Positions 51,601-60,195 of a stretch of 64,000 bases of DNA are shown one piece after another. The stretch covers positions 7,440,001-7,504,000 of the forward strand of contig OZ240210.1 in assembly GCA_965197495.1 (NCBI GenBank), in the 5' to 3' direction. Each line of letters begins with the position of its first letter. Positions within the stretch are counted from its first letter, which is position 1. This DNA comes from SMYC01 sp965197495. Its GTDB lineage: Bacteria > Acidobacteriota > Vicinamibacteria > Marinacidobacterales > SMYC01. The position numbers were made by a program, and so were the translations under genes. A model generated the notes under the pieces. It was not told the DNA's origin and did no database searches. It saw only the letters and a list, made by a program, of their open reading frames with translations.

Positions 51601-51907
51601 GGAGCGCATCGCGCCTCCCGCCGCGCTTTGTCTTTTCCGCGTCGTTCAGGAAGGCGTACAAAACGCCGCCAAGCATTCGAGCGCAACGGTCGTCCAGGTC
51701 ACGCTTCGAGGCGCCGACCATAGCCTCACGCTCGCCATCTCCGATGACGGCCGCGGGTTCGACACCGAGCGTAAGAACGGAGGACTCGGGCTCGTCAGCA
51801 TGGCCGAGCGCGTCCGCGTCATCGGCGGCGAGTTCAGTATTCGCTCCTCGCTCAACAAAGGAACCCGTCTAGAAGTGCGGCTTGGTCCGTCACCAGTCAC
51901 CGACTAA
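48668..51907 (+). CDS. MASE1-PAS-GAF hybrid sensor histidine kinase (NarX/DegS type)
   Basis: A 1079-aa membrane sensor. An N-terminal MASE1-like domain has about eight TM segments (residues 1-300, SPIWLPTGLSLAAVLLFGW...). A PAS/PAC domain comes next (about 315-425, WDWELATNELYVDPVFKRIL), then two similar PAS domains (NHLYQTTPVGLCVMDRELRY and EHVYRTVPIGLALTDRENRF). Then a GAF domain (about 700-850), a HisKA_3 with RELHDGLNQELAALSFEIGRL, and HATPase with DDGRGFD and GLGLVSMAERVR. It starts at ATG 48668 (MKTTVLRAAG). No response regulator is adjacent, so its partner is elsewhere. Confidence 0.92.
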   Translation: MKTTVLRAAGFLVAYFALAELGVPMRMDAINASPIWLPTGLSLAAVLLFGWRFWPVVALAVTARTLVSDLPLTAAICLGLAKAAEVLVGSYLTKGPGGFKGDLDSVRAVLSLVLGAAVAGSIVGALTSTASLCSLGLAPWSRFFELSSIWWLGDAMGVLIAVPAILLLSRQKRWSLDRSAAFSAVTIALLLLATGEMAFGSLFPTPGLPIAYLSFPCIFWASLRSGANGAALSSGLASLHATIGTLRGYGPFVRESAVESLVLLGTFLAVVVVTSLLLGAVIADRRKAGQALRKSQFRCNLASAAGSAGVWDWELATNELYVDPVFKRILGYEEHEIRNHLDDWRRLVPPEDAEAVRAATTRHIKGETARLEVEYRIFHQDGSLRWFVVRGEAQRDASGRVFRCTGTVVDITEQKLTEEALKHGEQTIRHQLEELNHLYQTTPVGLCVMDRELRYVRINERLAAMHGRTVEEHFGRTIFELLPELASKVEPIYRNVFETGEPVIDLEVRAPDPKDPSLKRYYLASFYPHIDDGEVRTVSNVVQDITSRKWIEQALQESEQKARSQLDELEHVYRTVPIGLALTDRENRFVRINERLATMNGRSVEEHIGHTVREVIPTIADIVEPKLNHVLESGEALVSEFDANLPDWKGSALVGHYPLKGADGEVQSVGVVVQDVTALKRAERMQTANNRVLELVAQGSDLSEVMSLLAENVETQTERGCIVRLMEPSGDALRVIAAPSLPADHDASLDVLPVGSQGGTCGRAAAERGQVVTMDITKEASWKDYASAATAVKIRSFWSVPILSNSEGVLGTVGLYSDESREPDEQETEVARNAAHLASVAIEHARAREALTKSEASLRESHEEIRHLAARLIAAQEQERQRVSRELHDGLNQELAALSFEIGRLRTQVPEAQPGIRNRLGELQARAISLIDDARRMSHELHPSTLEHLGLVAAIRAYCDEVSQRGETIVRFDSIYPPERIAPPAALCLFRVVQEGVQNAAKHSSATVVQVTLRGADHSLTLAISDDGRGFDTERKNGGLGLVSMAERVRVIGGEFSIRSSLNKGTRLEVRLGPSPVTD

Positions 51908-51959
51908 TCGCAGCCACTTGCCGGTCGAACGCGGCAACTCGTAAGAAACGCGCCTCCTT

Positions 51960-52145
51960 CTATTCCTCGAGGAGCCGGGAGAGCTCGTTCTCGTGGGGCG
52001 TCCCGACCTGACGATCGTGGACCGGGAGGAGAGGAGGGAACGTCGAAGCGAAGCGGGACGCCAACGGTCGTCGAGGTCGAGCTCCCGATCGGAGCAGAAG
52101 TGAAGCGAGAATCTGTCGAAAGCTCATTCCCGCCTCGGCCATCAA
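51960..52145 (-). pseudogene. Possible C-terminal fragment of a metal-dependent hydrolase
   Basis: The first 15 residues, MAEAGMSFRQILASL, have the pattern of the last alpha-helix region of imidazolonepropionase-like amidohydrolases. What follows is Arg/Pro-rich and matches nothing I recognise. It is cut off at its N-terminus by the helicase gene, whose stop overlaps. A remnant is the most likely explanation, at modest confidence. Confidence 0.4.
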
Positions 52146-54840
52146 GGCGTACTCCTCACTGCCGAGGGAGCTTTGAGAAAAGGGAGCTCCCGATTCAGAC
52201 GCCTAGCTTCCTGCTTGGCGATCTTGGCACCGCAACGTTTGCATCCCTTTCGGTCACCCAACTCCTGGTAGATCTTCAAAGCCTCGGGCCAATCACCGAG
52301 CCTTTCGTGAGTCCGGGCGATCTTCTTTTTCGGGGGCACGGGTGACTTCGAATAAACTATCAAGGCTCTCGAGAAGTCCTTGATCTTGAAGCACAGATCT
52401 CCAGCCGCCACGTGATTCCCCGATGCCTCGTGACTCCGTATAGCTCCTTCAAGATCTCCGCTCATCTCGTAGAAGATCGCCGCATCCGATGCATGACCGC
52501 GACTTTCCAGGATCTCCGCCCCTTCCAAGAACCTTTTCGATTCCGCGAAGAACAACCGCACGTCATACGTTCTATTCGAGTCGAAATAGAACTCGACGGC
52601 CGTCATGTAGTGGTCCGACTCCTCGAAGAGCCTCGTGTTGTCCTCCGTTACATCTAGATTTACGATCACTCGGTGCAGGTCTTCCTTCCTGGATAAGAGG
52701 ACGTAGCGAAGAGCGAGACCGCCGTGGTCGGCCCGGCGCTCACACGCGGACAGCTCACGATCAAACATCTGCAGATCCTCGTCCAGTCTCTCGTATCCTG
52801 TAATCCTCTTGTTCTCCATGTAGGCGAAGCATCCGTTGTAGTCGCCGGCTTGTTCCAGATAACGCATGATGACGGGGCCATTCTCGAAATCGACCTCAGA
52901 GTGCATCAGAGTCCTGGCCCAACGCTTCATCATCTGCCTATCCTTGCAGTTCTCCAGATAGTGCTCCACCGCAGCGAAAACATAGGGACACTGCTCGTCT
53001 CTCAACTGCAGATGGCCTTCCGATCGGGGTGTTTCGAAGGCGGCTTGAAAGAGAATCCATTCACCTGCCAGCTGAGACTCGCCACTCTCGGCCGCGCGGC
53101 GGGCGATGATCTCGCAAGTCTCGACGGAAGGATAATAGCCCCATTGCGACTTGGCTCTTTCCTTGTCACCCAGTTTTGCGTAGCAAAGGCCGGCGGCGGC
53201 GGGATCGTAGGACAAAGAGTAAAGAAGCGCTGCCGGCTCGAGCTCTCCCCCCTCGGCAAGCTTTCGCCCCAAATCGTGAACCCAGCTCAGGTCGGCCTCT
53301 CTGAGGAGTTTTCTCGCCTTCCTATAGTCGACTTTCTTGTCCTCCTCGGAGCGCATGTAGCATTCGATGGCCCGTTGAGGCTGTTTGTCTTTTTGGTAAG
53401 CGTTCCCAGCGGAAAACATATCGCCCGCCATCTCGTAGGCTCTCGCCGCTTCCGCGTAGTTTCTCAATCGGTAGCAGCTCTCGGCGACGCCGGCGCGGTT
53501 TTCGGCGACGTGGTATCGGATCCAAGCCGAAAAGTACTTTCGCTTCCCAAAATAGAAATCAGCTTCGGCGGTCAGATCGCTCCGGTGCAAGGAACGGAGA
53601 ACACGAACCGATTTCTTGAAGTCCTTTTCTTTCTCGTAGATCTTGAGCAGTTTTTCGGGCTGGCTGGTCTCGCTGTAGAGACGGACCAGGTTGCGAACGT
53701 CCTTCAGGCGCTTCCAGAGCTTTTCCGCTTGACTGTAGTCCGCCGCTTTGAAATAGAGCTCCGCCGCCTTGTCCAAACGCTTTAGCCGCTGGGTGAGCTT
53801 TCCGGCTTGCTTGTACTGCTGTGCTCTCTCGTAATGCTCCGCGGCCTTTTCCGGTTGTTTCAGAACGCGGTCATAGATCGTCGCGGCACTGGCCCACTCG
53901 CCGGCGAGGGCGAAGTGCTCGGCGGCCGATCCGAAATCTTTGATGGACTCGTATAGGCGAGCCACTTGTCCGAACTGCGATTGTCCTTTGGCAAGCTCGA
54001 TTTGGCAGCGAATGGTGCGACTCTTGCGCCGTAGCTTCTCCCAGAGGGCCAGGGCTTCGTCGAAACGATCGGCTTTCTCGTAGCTCTCGGCCGCCCTCTC
54101 CCAGTCTTTGATCCTCTCGAAGTTCAGAGCCGCCCGGTGATAATCCCCCTCCTGCTCGTAATGATAGGCCGACGCCTCGGCGAGTCGCTCGTTACGGCCG
54201 GCATTCTTGAAGCACTCCATCGCCGCCTTGAAATAACGCCGCTCGAAGAAATAAGTCCCCTGCTCCGACCACTCCTCCGGTGTCGATAGGACGTTCCAGA
54301 TGCCGTCGAGATAGCTCTGGTCATCGGTCACGAAAACCTGCCCGGCGATGCCAGGCTCCTTCCAGATCGAGGAATGCTCGGCGCCGTCGAAAACGATGAG
54401 ATCTCTTCTCGCTCGGGTAATCCCCACATATAGCGAGTTGATCTCGTGCCGGATCCTCGCTTCGTGAACGCGCCTGGCGCTTTTTTTGAGGATGACGTCC
54501 CAAACATCACTCGACGATGGATCGCCGCCGAACTTCCACAGGAGCACGGTATCGAACTCCAGTCCCTTGGCTTCGCCCAACGTGAAGACGATCTCCGTTC
54601 CGAGAACCTTTTTGAGCTGCTCCCGCTCCGTGTCGGTTCGCACCAGGATGGTTCGGTTCGCGCCGGAACGGCTCACCCGATCGAGCATGGCGGTCTCGCT
54701 GACCCCGGAAACGACGACCGGAGGCCGCCCCTTGTATTTCCAATCTTCCTTGTTCTCCTCCGCCCGGACCCCGAGGAACTCTCGCTTGAGCTCCAGTAGG
54801 TGATTCGAAAGCTCGACGATGTTGCCCGAGCTCCGGAAAT
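52142..54840 (-). pseudogene. SF1 helicase / TPR protein, C-terminal portion
   Basis: Continuation of the gene starting at 55533, read in another frame from about 54870. It opens with helicase domain 2A: LRLLTLNFRSSGNIVEL (motif IV), FTLGEAKGLEFDTVLLW (motif V) and NSLYVGITRARRDLIVF (motif VI). From about 54250 to 52200, some 700 residues form helical repeats of the TPR type: (A/Y)xxYExAGD-like units such as AAESYEKADRFDEALALWEKL, AAEHYERAQQYKQAGKL and AIECYMRSEEDKK. It ends LKAPSAVRSTP. An ATG internal at 54688 could allow separate translation of motif V-VI plus TPRs, but such a product would have no ATPase site. Confidence 0.75.
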
Positions 54841-55533
54841 TCAGCGTGAGCAGGCGCAGGTCCGGAACCGAAAGGTCAAGAAGAGCTTGCTCTTCTGTCG
54901 AAGGCCCTTCTTGAGGAGGTAGTAAACGAGAAGGGTCGTTTTGCCGCTTCCGGCGGTGCCGGAGATGATGAGCGGGGGAGCAGCGCTCAAGATGCGCTCT
55001 TGTTCGGAAGAGAGGCTCATGAACAGATCGAAGTCATCCCTCTCGTAGCGCAGAATGCGATCCCACTCTGATGGATCCACTCGATGCCATCTCTGCGCGG
55101 CGGAATCCTCGGAGACTCTCGCCGAGATCGTTTCCTGAGTGAAATAGCTATCGGACAGCGCTTCCAGGTCGAGCTCGTCGAAGATCTCTTCCCTATAATC
55201 CGTGAAATGGAGGAAAGGAACCTCGGAAGGCAGGATGCGCCGCATGGTCCGGGAAACAGCGTCGTGAACCACGACTCCCCAGACATAGACCATGAGCTCC
55301 TCGGTTCCCTCCGAGCTGTCCTTGCCCAGCGAAAAGAGGATCCGATTGCCGCGGTCGAGCCGTGCCTCGAAGATGACTCTTGAAGAGACCCCCGCTAACT
55401 TCTTTACTTTGAGTCCGCTATCCCAGATGCCGCTTTCCAGGAACTCGAATTTATCTCGAATCTTGACGCGAAGCTTCCGGGGCTGTTTCAGGAAGTACCT
55501 CTTGACGACGTCGTTGATAAGAACATGGCTCAT
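54841..55533 (-). pseudogene. RelE-like / SF1 helicase protein, N-terminal portion
   Basis: From ATG 55533 (MSHVLINDVV). Residues 1 to about 95 look like a RelE/ParE-type toxin fold: KIRDKFEFLESGIWDSGLKV, KLAG, VIFEARLDRGNRILFSLG and a HD-containing strand. A linker follows, then the helicase Q-motif region and Walker A ISGTAGSGKTTLLVYYLL (about 205-222). Right after SKLFLT, the sequence jumps into what should be motif IV in another frame. Motifs Ia, II (DExQ) and III, about 150 residues, are missing. A perfect 8-bp inverted repeat (54879-54896) lies at the junction. Intact homologues would be about 1300 aa. Confidence 0.72.
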
Positions 55534-55648
55534 TCTCGCAGCTATCCCTCGCGAGAAGCCTATTACAGGTTGAGAGCCGGCGAAACGGGCACTTTGACCC
55601 GGCAGAGGGATAGCCGCTCCACGAGGGTTAACGGCGTGAATACAGAAT

Positions 55649-55683
55649 GGAATACTATGGTATTCCTCCATGTGTTAACATGG
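55649..55683 (+). promoter_or_regulatory. Two palindromes upstream of the antitoxin gene, probable operators
   Basis: GGAATAC-TATG-GTATTCC (55649-55666) and CCATGT-GTTA-ACATGG (55668-55683) are adjacent inverted repeats ending 3 nt before the antitoxin ATG. Ribbon-helix-helix antitoxins autoregulate by binding such tandem palindromes. No strong Shine-Dalgarno lies between them and the ATG. Confidence 0.65.
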
Positions 55684-55686
55684 TTC

Positions 55687-55923
55687 ATGAAAATAGGCGT
55701 ATCGATTCCAGAAGAATTGATCGCTTTTGCCGACAAAGAGGCGAAGCGCCGCGGACTGTCCCGCTCAGGACTGCTGGCACAGCTCCTCGAAGGCGAGAAG
55801 GTGCGCGAGCAAACAAGGCGCTACATCGACCAATACGGCTGGGACGTTGCTGAAGGCGAGAAAGCCTGGCGTTCTCATCAGAAGCGACGAATGGCGGAGG
55901 AGTACTCTGACGACCAGTGGTGA
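55687..55923 (+). CDS. Ribbon-helix-helix antitoxin (MazE-like)
   Basis: A 78-aa protein from ATG 55687. The N-terminal strand-helix-helix MKIGVSIPEELIAFADKEAK...SRSGLLAQLLEG is the RHH DNA-binding fold. The C-terminal part, QTRRYIDQYGWDVAEGEKAW, would wrap the toxin. It overlaps the start of the MazF-like gene, as usual for antitoxin-first operons. Tandem palindromes overlap its promoter region. An ATG at 55657 would add ten hydrophobic residues, less likely. Confidence 0.85.
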   Translation: MKIGVSIPEELIAFADKEAKRRGLSRSGLLAQLLEGEKVREQTRRYIDQYGWDVAEGEKAWRSHQKRRMAEEYSDDQW

Positions 55924-56245
55924 TCCTCTCCCGAAGCGAGGTGAGGTCTGGTGGGTTCGGCTCCACAAACGCCGTCCGGCGATCGTGGTGCAGACCGACC
56001 GCGTAAGAGAGCCGCGCGTGCGCTCTTTCCTCGTGGTTCCGCTGACGAGCCGCCTTCATCTGGAAGGGCTCCCTGGGAACGTCCGACTGCATCGGCGAGC
56101 GACTCGCCTACCCAAAGCTTCCGTCGCGAATGTCTACGACGTCCAGAAAGTGCTCCGACCGGATCTTATTGAACGCCTGGGTTCGCTCCCCGAGGCCGCT
56201 CTCTCTGCTCTCAACGACGGCTTACGACTCGCCCTCGATTTATAG
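55907..56245 (+). CDS. MazF-like endoribonuclease toxin, unusual start
   Basis: A PemK/MazF family mRNA interferase of about 112 aa: PKRGEVWWVRLHKRRPAIVV, SFLVVPLTSR, LPKASVANVYDVQKVLRPDL and GSLPEAALSALNDGLRLALDL. No ATG, GTG or TTG is in frame before PKRGEVWW. The only candidate is CTG 55907, placed 6 nt after GGAGGAG. Alternatively, GTG 55920, overlapping the antitoxin stop as GTGA, would be the start if one base has been lost between 55925 and 55945. Toxin body and active-site region look intact. It ends 26 nt before the convergent DUF4143 frame. Confidence 0.82.
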   Translation: MTTSGDPLPKRGEVWWVRLHKRRPAIVVQTDRVREPRVRSFLVVPLTSRLHLEGLPGNVRLHRRATRLPKASVANVYDVQKVLRPDLIERLGSLPEAALSALNDGLRLALDL

Positions 56246-56271
56246 CGGAAAGTCGCGCATCCAGGCCTTTC

Positions 56272-57777
56272 CTACCGCGCCCGTTTGGCATTCAGCCGCC
56301 AAAACGCGCTGACGGAAAGCGCATCGAGCTGCGCTCCGAAAGGAATCGACTCGCGTCCGGTATAGAGCACCACTCCCCGACGAAACCGGGCACCCATCGC
56401 TTCTTTCAAGAATCTCAGTCCCTTGAAATCCGTAGTTTTCACGGAGCCGGCGGCTTTGACTTCGACGCCGACGAGATCGCCGCTCGGATCCTCGAGCACG
56501 AGGTCGACTTCATGGCCTATGTGTGAGCGAAAATGAAAAACCGAGACGCGGCGGTCGCTCCACGTCGCCTGTTTGAGGATCTCCGTTGCCACGAAGTTCT
56601 CAAGCAGCGGCCCGAGGGTGTCGGGACGCTCGCGCAGCCGCTCCTGCGTCAGTCCCTGCAGGTGGGCCATCAACCCGCTATCCGTAATCGTGAGTTTGGG
56701 CGATTTCACGACTCGAGTGCGGAGGTTCGCGGACCAGGCCGGGATTAAGTGGATGAGAAAAGTCATTTCGAGGAGCGCGAGGTACCGCCTCAGCGTGGTG
56801 TTGGGAATGTCAGCGAGCCGCGCGATGTCCGCGGTGTTGAGAAGACCGGACGCTCGAGCCGACAAGAGCGTGAGCAGTCGAGGCAGCATGGTGAGCCCTT
56901 CAATCTGTGCCATGTCGCGGACATCGCGCTGGAGTATCGTGTTGAGATAGGAACCGAACCAGGCCGCCCGTCGCCCGGCATCCTCGCGCGCCACCACCTC
57001 CGGGTAGCCGCCCCGAAGAATTCTGCCAACGAGCTCGTCACGGGTCTCGGCCGGTACATTCACTGAGGAGACATCGTCAGCAAAGACAGCCTCAATGAAT
57101 CCTTCGTTGCGCCGATCGATTTCTCCCTGAGAGAAGGGCATGAGCTTGGTCACTTCCATGCGCCCGGCCAGGGATTCCGAGATGCGAGGCACGAGCAGGA
57201 CGTTGGCCGAACCGGTCAACAGAAAGGAACCCGGAGTTTCCGGCGTTTTCCACAATCGCGGCAGCGTCCATAGGCCATGCCCTCCAACACAAATCAGATC
57301 CCCCGAAACGACAGGAGAACCACAAATATAAAGACCGACTTTTGCATAGGCGGTGTCGAAGACGGGATAGCCGAGATTGCCGGGCTTGAAGAAGTATTTC
57401 TCCCAGAAGCCCGAGGTGTGCGGAAGGTGGTTCTTACGGTACGTCCCGAGATACTTGCCGTCCGCGTCGATGATCGCGGCCGAGTTGTAGTAGACCCCGG
57501 CCTGCGCGCGCTCATAAAGCGGGATGATGAGAACCATCTCGTATTTCTGGGCGTAGGGCGTGAGCGCTTCGGTCGTGGGGCCCGGTATGGGCTCCGCGGC
57601 GTCGTACCAGCGCCCATCCTGCGATGGACAGAAATAGGGACCGTTGAAGATCTCCTGCAGGCAGAGAATCTGCACGCCTTCCTGGCCGGCGTCCTCGATG
57701 AAAGGTATGTGCTTTTCGAGCGCCGCATCCTGGATTTCTTTGACGGTGCGATCTTCGTCGTGATGGGGTTGCTGCAC
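56272..57777 (-). pseudogene. In-frame chimera: nitrilase N-terminus fused to DUF4143 ATPase C-terminus
   Basis: A 501-aa open frame made of two unrelated pieces. Residues 1-152 are a carbon-nitrogen hydrolase of the N-carbamoylputrescine amidase/beta-ureidopropionase type: VQILCLQEIFNGPYFCP (catalytic Glu), GTYRKNHLPH (Lys), ending VGLYIC, exactly at the catalytic Cys. After about 30 residues of unclear origin, residues 183-501 are the C-terminal part of an AAA+DUF4143 protein: GSFLLTGSANVLLVPRISES, LAGRMEV, GLLNTADIARLADIPNTTLRRY and FHFRSHIGHEVDLVLED. The ATPase lacks Walker A/B. The true nitrilase start is upstream (next entry). Confidence 0.82.
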
Positions 57778-57817
57778 TGAATGAGACCGCCTTTGACGAG
57801 TCTGGGCGTCGTTTCAT
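57322..57817 (-). pseudogene. N-terminal part of hydantoin/ureide-type amidase, frame-broken
   Basis: Reading from ATG 57815-57817, with AGGAG just upstream, two one-base gaps near 57809 and 57764 would restore a complete family N-terminus: residues TPRLVKGGLIQCSNPI, then DEDRTVKEIQDAALEKH. One gap is in an A-run (AAA for AAAA), the other in ATCACG. The gene then continues to the truncated catalytic Cys at 57322. It is divergent from the carbamoyl-amino-acid hydrolase operon and was probably its functional companion before truncation. Confidence 0.6.
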
Positions 57818-57833
57818 GCTCCTTTTGTGTAAG

Positions 57834-57862
57834 GCTCGCTCGCTCTTCGCTCGCTCGCTCGG
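57834..57862. repeat. CTCG tandem repeat in the divergent promoter region
   Basis: GCTCGCTCGCTC, TTCG, then CTCGCTCGCTCGGG: short 4-nt period repeat about 140 nt upstream of the carbamoylase gene. The rest of 57818-57999 shows no gene. Confidence 0.6.
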
Positions 57863-57999
57863 GCTTTCATCGGCGCATTCGCGCAGGGCGGACCGCTCTT
57901 CGCGGCGCCCTGCTACGCTGCTCGCAGAAGCATTTCTCTTGTCGCGCCCGCCACGCTATCAAACGTCGCCGCCTCCGAACAAGTGTTAACATCTTTACG

Positions 58000-59268
58000 A
58001 TGATCGGGGAAACCCAGCGTGCGGCGCTGCGCATCGACCGCGCGCGCTTGATGCACCGTCTCGACGAGCTCGCGAAGCGCGGCGCCCGGGACGATGGCGG
58101 CTGCAACCGGCTCGCTTTTACGGATGCCGACAAGGAGGGCCGCGATCTCGTCATCGGGTGGATGCGCGAGCTCGGGCTCACGGTCGAGATCGACGCCATC
58201 GGCAACGCCGTCGCCACCCGCAGCGGAACCGAAAACGGCCCGCCCGTGATGTGCGGTTCGCACATCGACACCGTCGGGACCGGAGGCCGCTATGACGGGA
58301 ATCTCGGTGTCCTCGCCGGGCTCGAGGTCATCGAGACGCTGAACGATCGCGACCTCACGACGCGCCGGCCGCTCGCGGTCGGTTTCTTCTCGAACGAAGA
58401 AGGCGCGCGCGCCGCACCCGACATGATGGGAAGCCTCGTCTATGTCGGCGGGCTCCCTCTCGACGAAGCGCACAGCGCCGTGACGATCGACGGCAAGAAA
58501 GTGGTCGACGAGCTCGAGCGCATCGGCTATCGGGGCACCGCGGCCTCACCAGGTCCCGCGCCCTACGCCTATGTGGAGCTGCACATCGAGCAAGGCCCGA
58601 TTCTCGAGGCCGAGAAGTTTGGGCTCGGCGCCGTCACGGGTGTGCAAGGGATCTCTTGGACCGAGGTCACGGTGGATGGGCAAGCCAACCACGCGGGGAC
58701 GACGCCGATGTCCTACCGACATGATGCGTGCTACGTCACGGGCGAGACCGTCGCCTTCGTGCGCCGGCTCACGAAAGAGATGGGGGGCGCTCAAGTCGGC
58801 ACGGTCGGCGCCATCGATCTCGACCCGAACCTCGTGAACGTCGTCGCGCGCAAAGCGGTCTTCACGGTCGATCTTCGCAACACCGAAGAAGCGCTCTTGC
58901 AGGAAGCCGAAGCCCGGCTCGCCCGTCACCTCGAGGAGATCGCCGAAGCGGAGGGCGTCGCGATCACGACGCGGCGTCTCGCGCGCTTCGAGCCCGTCGA
59001 GTTCGACCCGCGCGTCATCGATCTCGTCGAAGACACGGCGCGCGCCGAAGGCCATAGCGTGCACCGCCTTCCCGCAGGCGCGGGCCACGACGCGCAGATG
59101 TTCGCGCGCGTCTGCCCCACCGGCATGGTCTTCACCCCGAGCGTGAACGGCATAAGCCACAACCCTAAAGAGCACACCGAGCCTGCCGACCTCGAAGCCG
59201 GCGCGAACGTGCTTCTCGAGGTCCTCCTCACTCTTACCGAAACCGACGCCATCCCGGAGCGGTCATGA
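58000..59268 (+). CDS. N-carbamoyl-L-amino acid hydrolase / allantoate amidohydrolase family (M20)
   Basis: A 422-aa zinc amidase of the hydantoinase/carbamoylase family, starting at ATG 58000. Metal ligands: H88 (CGSHIDTV), D99 (GRYDGNLGVLAG), E133/E134 (FSNEEG), then VELHIEQGPILE and late His in NGISHNPKEHT. The dimerisation domain VDGQANHAGTTPM is present. It removes carbamoyl groups from N-carbamoyl amino acids, or the ureido group of allantoate-like compounds. First gene of the 58-64 kb operon; its stop shares ATGA with the next start. It is divergent from the truncated nitrilase. Confidence 0.93.
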   Translation: MIGETQRAALRIDRARLMHRLDELAKRGARDDGGCNRLAFTDADKEGRDLVIGWMRELGLTVEIDAIGNAVATRSGTENGPPVMCGSHIDTVGTGGRYDGNLGVLAGLEVIETLNDRDLTTRRPLAVGFFSNEEGARAAPDMMGSLVYVGGLPLDEAHSAVTIDGKKVVDELERIGYRGTAASPGPAPYAYVELHIEQGPILEAEKFGLGAVTGVQGISWTEVTVDGQANHAGTTPMSYRHDACYVTGETVAFVRRLTKEMGGAQVGTVGAIDLDPNLVNVVARKAVFTVDLRNTEEALLQEAEARLARHLEEIAEAEGVAITTRRLARFEPVEFDPRVIDLVEDTARAEGHSVHRLPAGAGHDAQMFARVCPTGMVFTPSVNGISHNPKEHTEPADLEAGANVLLEVLLTLTETDAIPERS

Positions 59269-60191
59269 GCCGGGAGCTCGTTATCGGGGCCGCGCAGCTC
59301 GGCCCGATTTCCAAGAGTGACGGTCGCGAAGCCGTCGTCGAGCGCTTGCTCACACTCTTGCGGCGGGCGAACGAGCAAGGATGCGAGCTCATCGTCTATC
59401 CGGAGCTCGCGCTCACGACGTTTTTTCCACGCTGGCACATCGAGAGCCGAGAAGAGATCGACGCCTATTTCGAGCGCGACATGCCGAACGAAGTAACCGC
59501 GCCTTTGTTCGACGAAGCAAAGAAGCTCGGGATCGGATTCAGCCTCGGCTACGCCGAGCTAACACCAGATGGGCATCATTACAACACGCAAATTCTCGTC
59601 GAGCGCGATGGAAGCGTTGTCGGCAAGTTTCGCAAAGTTCACATTCCGGGCCACGAAGAGAACGAAGCCTGGCGCAAGTTCCAGCACCTCGAGCGCCGCT
59701 ATTTCGAGCCCGGTCCGGACGGCTTTCAAGTGTGGCGCGCTTTCGACGGCCTCGTGGGGATGGTGATTTGTAACGATCGCCGCTGGCCAGAGACATACCG
59801 TGTCCTCGGCTTGCAGGGAGCCGAGCTCATCCTCATCGGCTACAACACGCCCATGCACTATGCTCCCGATCCGACGCAAAACGTGCTACAAGGTTTTCAC
59901 AATCACCTCGTGATGCAGTCCGGCGCTTATCAAAACGGCACCTGGGTCGTAGGCGTGGCGAAAGGCGGCTGCGAGGAAGGCGTCGACTCGCTCGCGCAAA
60001 GCGCCATCATCGCACCCTCGGGTCAGATCGTCGCGCAGTGCCGCTCCGAAAGTGACGAGCTCGCGGTCGCGCGCTGCGACCTCGACCTCTGCAAGAACTA
60101 CAAGGAAACCCTCTTCGACTTCGAGCGCTACCGGATGCCCGAACACTACAAGCTGATTACCGAGCGCCGCGGCGCTCGAGCACCGGAGTAG
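59265..60191 (+). CDS. N-carbamoyl-D-amino acid hydrolase (nitrilase family)
   Basis: A 308-aa carbon-nitrogen hydrolase with the Glu-Lys-Cys triad E47 (VYPELAL), K124 (FRKVHIPG) and C169 (MVICNDRRWPE). The GHHYNTQ region and YFEPGPDGFQVW match D-carbamoylase. Length and triad spacing nearly equal those of the Agrobacterium enzyme. It produces D-amino acid, CO2 and ammonia from N-carbamoyl-D-amino acids. Paired here with an L-type carbamoylase, so the operon could process both enantiomers of a hydantoin-derived ureide. It lies 4 nt before the dehydrogenase gene. Confidence 0.93.
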   Translation: MSRELVIGAAQLGPISKSDGREAVVERLLTLLRRANEQGCELIVYPELALTTFFPRWHIESREEIDAYFERDMPNEVTAPLFDEAKKLGIGFSLGYAELTPDGHHYNTQILVERDGSVVGKFRKVHIPGHEENEAWRKFQHLERRYFEPGPDGFQVWRAFDGLVGMVICNDRRWPETYRVLGLQGAELILIGYNTPMHYAPDPTQNVLQGFHNHLVMQSGAYQNGTWVVGVAKGGCEEGVDSLAQSAIIAPSGQIVAQCRSESDELAVARCDLDLCKNYKETLFDFERYRMPEHYKLITERRGARAPE

Positions 60192-60195
60192 AGTC

